Shown: positions 63,740-64,000 of the stretch, piece by piece
Position numbering within the stretch: the stretch's first letter is position 1
How the letters are laid out: each line of letters starts with the position of its first letter
DNA from: Pseudomonas oryzagri
GTDB lineage: Bacteria > Pseudomonadota > Gammaproteobacteria > Pseudomonadales > Pseudomonadaceae
NCBI RefSeq assembly: GCF_020831405.1
Contig: NZ_JAJHPU010000003.1
Coordinates: 62,001-126,000, forward strand
DNA: 64,000 bases
Direction: 5' to 3'
Position numbers and translations under genes: made by a program
The notes under the pieces: model-generated
Database searches by the model: none
Seen by the model: the letters and a program-made list of their open reading frames with translations, nothing else
Told to the model about the DNA's origin: nothing

Positions 63740-64000
63740 ATGTTGAAAAGGATAATTTTGACTGCCGGCGTTTTGCTGGGTGCCGGTCTGGCGCAAGCGC
63801 AGGAGGTGGTGCGCCTGTATGGCTGGGAGGGGCGCCTGGCGCCGGGTGTGATCGAGGATTTCCAGAAGCAGACGGGAATCCGCGTCGAGTATTCGACCTA
63901 TTCGTCGGCCGAGGAGATGCTCGCCGGGGTGCGCTACGACGTGGTCTTTCCCTCGCACTACCAGCTGCCGGCGCTGATCGCCGAGGGGCGTCTGCAGGCG
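63740..64000 (+). CDS. Polyamine-type periplasmic binding protein (3' end outside window)
   Basis: First 87 residues of a periplasmic binding protein of the PotD/PotF (spermidine/putrescine) family. Signal peptide about 1-20 (GLAQA|QEVVRLYGWEG); VVRLYGWEGRLAPGVIEDFQKQTGIRVEYSTYSSAEEML and YDVVFPSHYQLPALI are the usual N-terminal motifs. TTTGGAGCGAAATT precedes ATG 63740. The start codons (TTG after ATG, ATAATT) are less GC-biased than the neighbours. The frame is open to the end of the window. True ligand could be another amine or a sulfur compound, given the neighbouring genes. Confidence 0.88.
   Translation, partial: MLKRIILTAGVLLGAGLAQAQEVVRLYGWEGRLAPGVIEDFQKQTGIRVEYSTYSSAEEMLAGVRYDVVFPSHYQLPALIAEGRLQA

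Overview
The window is a GC-rich chromosomal segment from a member of the Pseudomonadaceae. Gene content and local order (ileS-lspA-fkpB-ispH beside the type IV pilus minor pilins; tRNA-Thr-nadC-DUF1631-ampDE; piuA/piuC/Sel1; guaBA-multicopper oxidase-tadA-mltF-purL; ffh-rpsP-rimM-trmD-rplS; ssu genes with lsfA) follow, from memory, blocks of Pseudomonas aeruginosa. Two loci point to a nitrogen-fixing, Azotobacter-like member: a close relative of the Shethna protein II ferredoxin (FeSII, which shields nitrogenase from oxygen) and an isolated NifX-type gene. Both have TGT-N10-ACA NifA-type sites and GG-N10-GC sigma-54 promoter motifs at suitable spacing, although no nitrogenase genes are present. 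I see no prophage, insertion sequence or CRISPR array.

Layout. 1-10.4 kb: end of ileS, then lspA, fkpB and ispH (signal peptide processing, folding, isoprenoids), an inverted fimT, and a tightly overlapping minor-pilin/PilY1 operon. 10.4-17.5 kb: thiO, tRNA-Thr(CGT), nadC, a DUF1631 gene, ampD-ampE and tatD. 17.6-20.7 kb: prfC and speC, with a probable short RNA or attenuated leader in the space between them. 20.8-27.3 kb: iron-linked piu locus (TonB receptor, PiuC dioxygenase, Sel1 protein, PepSY-flavodoxin-reductase fusion) around a Fur-like site. 27.3-32.2 kb: xseA, a LysR regulator divergent from a PACE efflux pump, a zinc-ribbon protein, a DJ-1/PfpI protein and a ribbon-helix-helix protein, separated by dispersed palindromic repeats.

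32.2-46.1 kb: guaB, guaA, the orf84-nifX pair, a DUF445 protein, a Tat-exported multicopper oxidase, tadA, the FeSII gene, mltF and purL. 46.3-55.5 kb: small housekeeping genes (NIF3-like protein, L,D-transpeptidase, Nudix hydrolase, gamma-carbonic anhydrase, DUF1289, purT, a CorC-like protein, a CcsA-like protein) and the ffh / rpsP-rimM-trmD-rplS ribosome and translocation cluster. 55.5-64 kb: a sulfur-starvation region: ssuADCBF (sulfonate uptake and desulfonation), the peroxiredoxin lsfA, a sulfate-type binding protein, an OprD-family porin and the start of a polyamine-type periplasmic binding protein. AT-rich palindromes in two of its promoter regions suggest a shared regulator.

Genes were called from protein family resemblance, start codons from ribosome sites and remembered homologue N-termini. 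No database search was run; statements on homologues and gene order are from memory.
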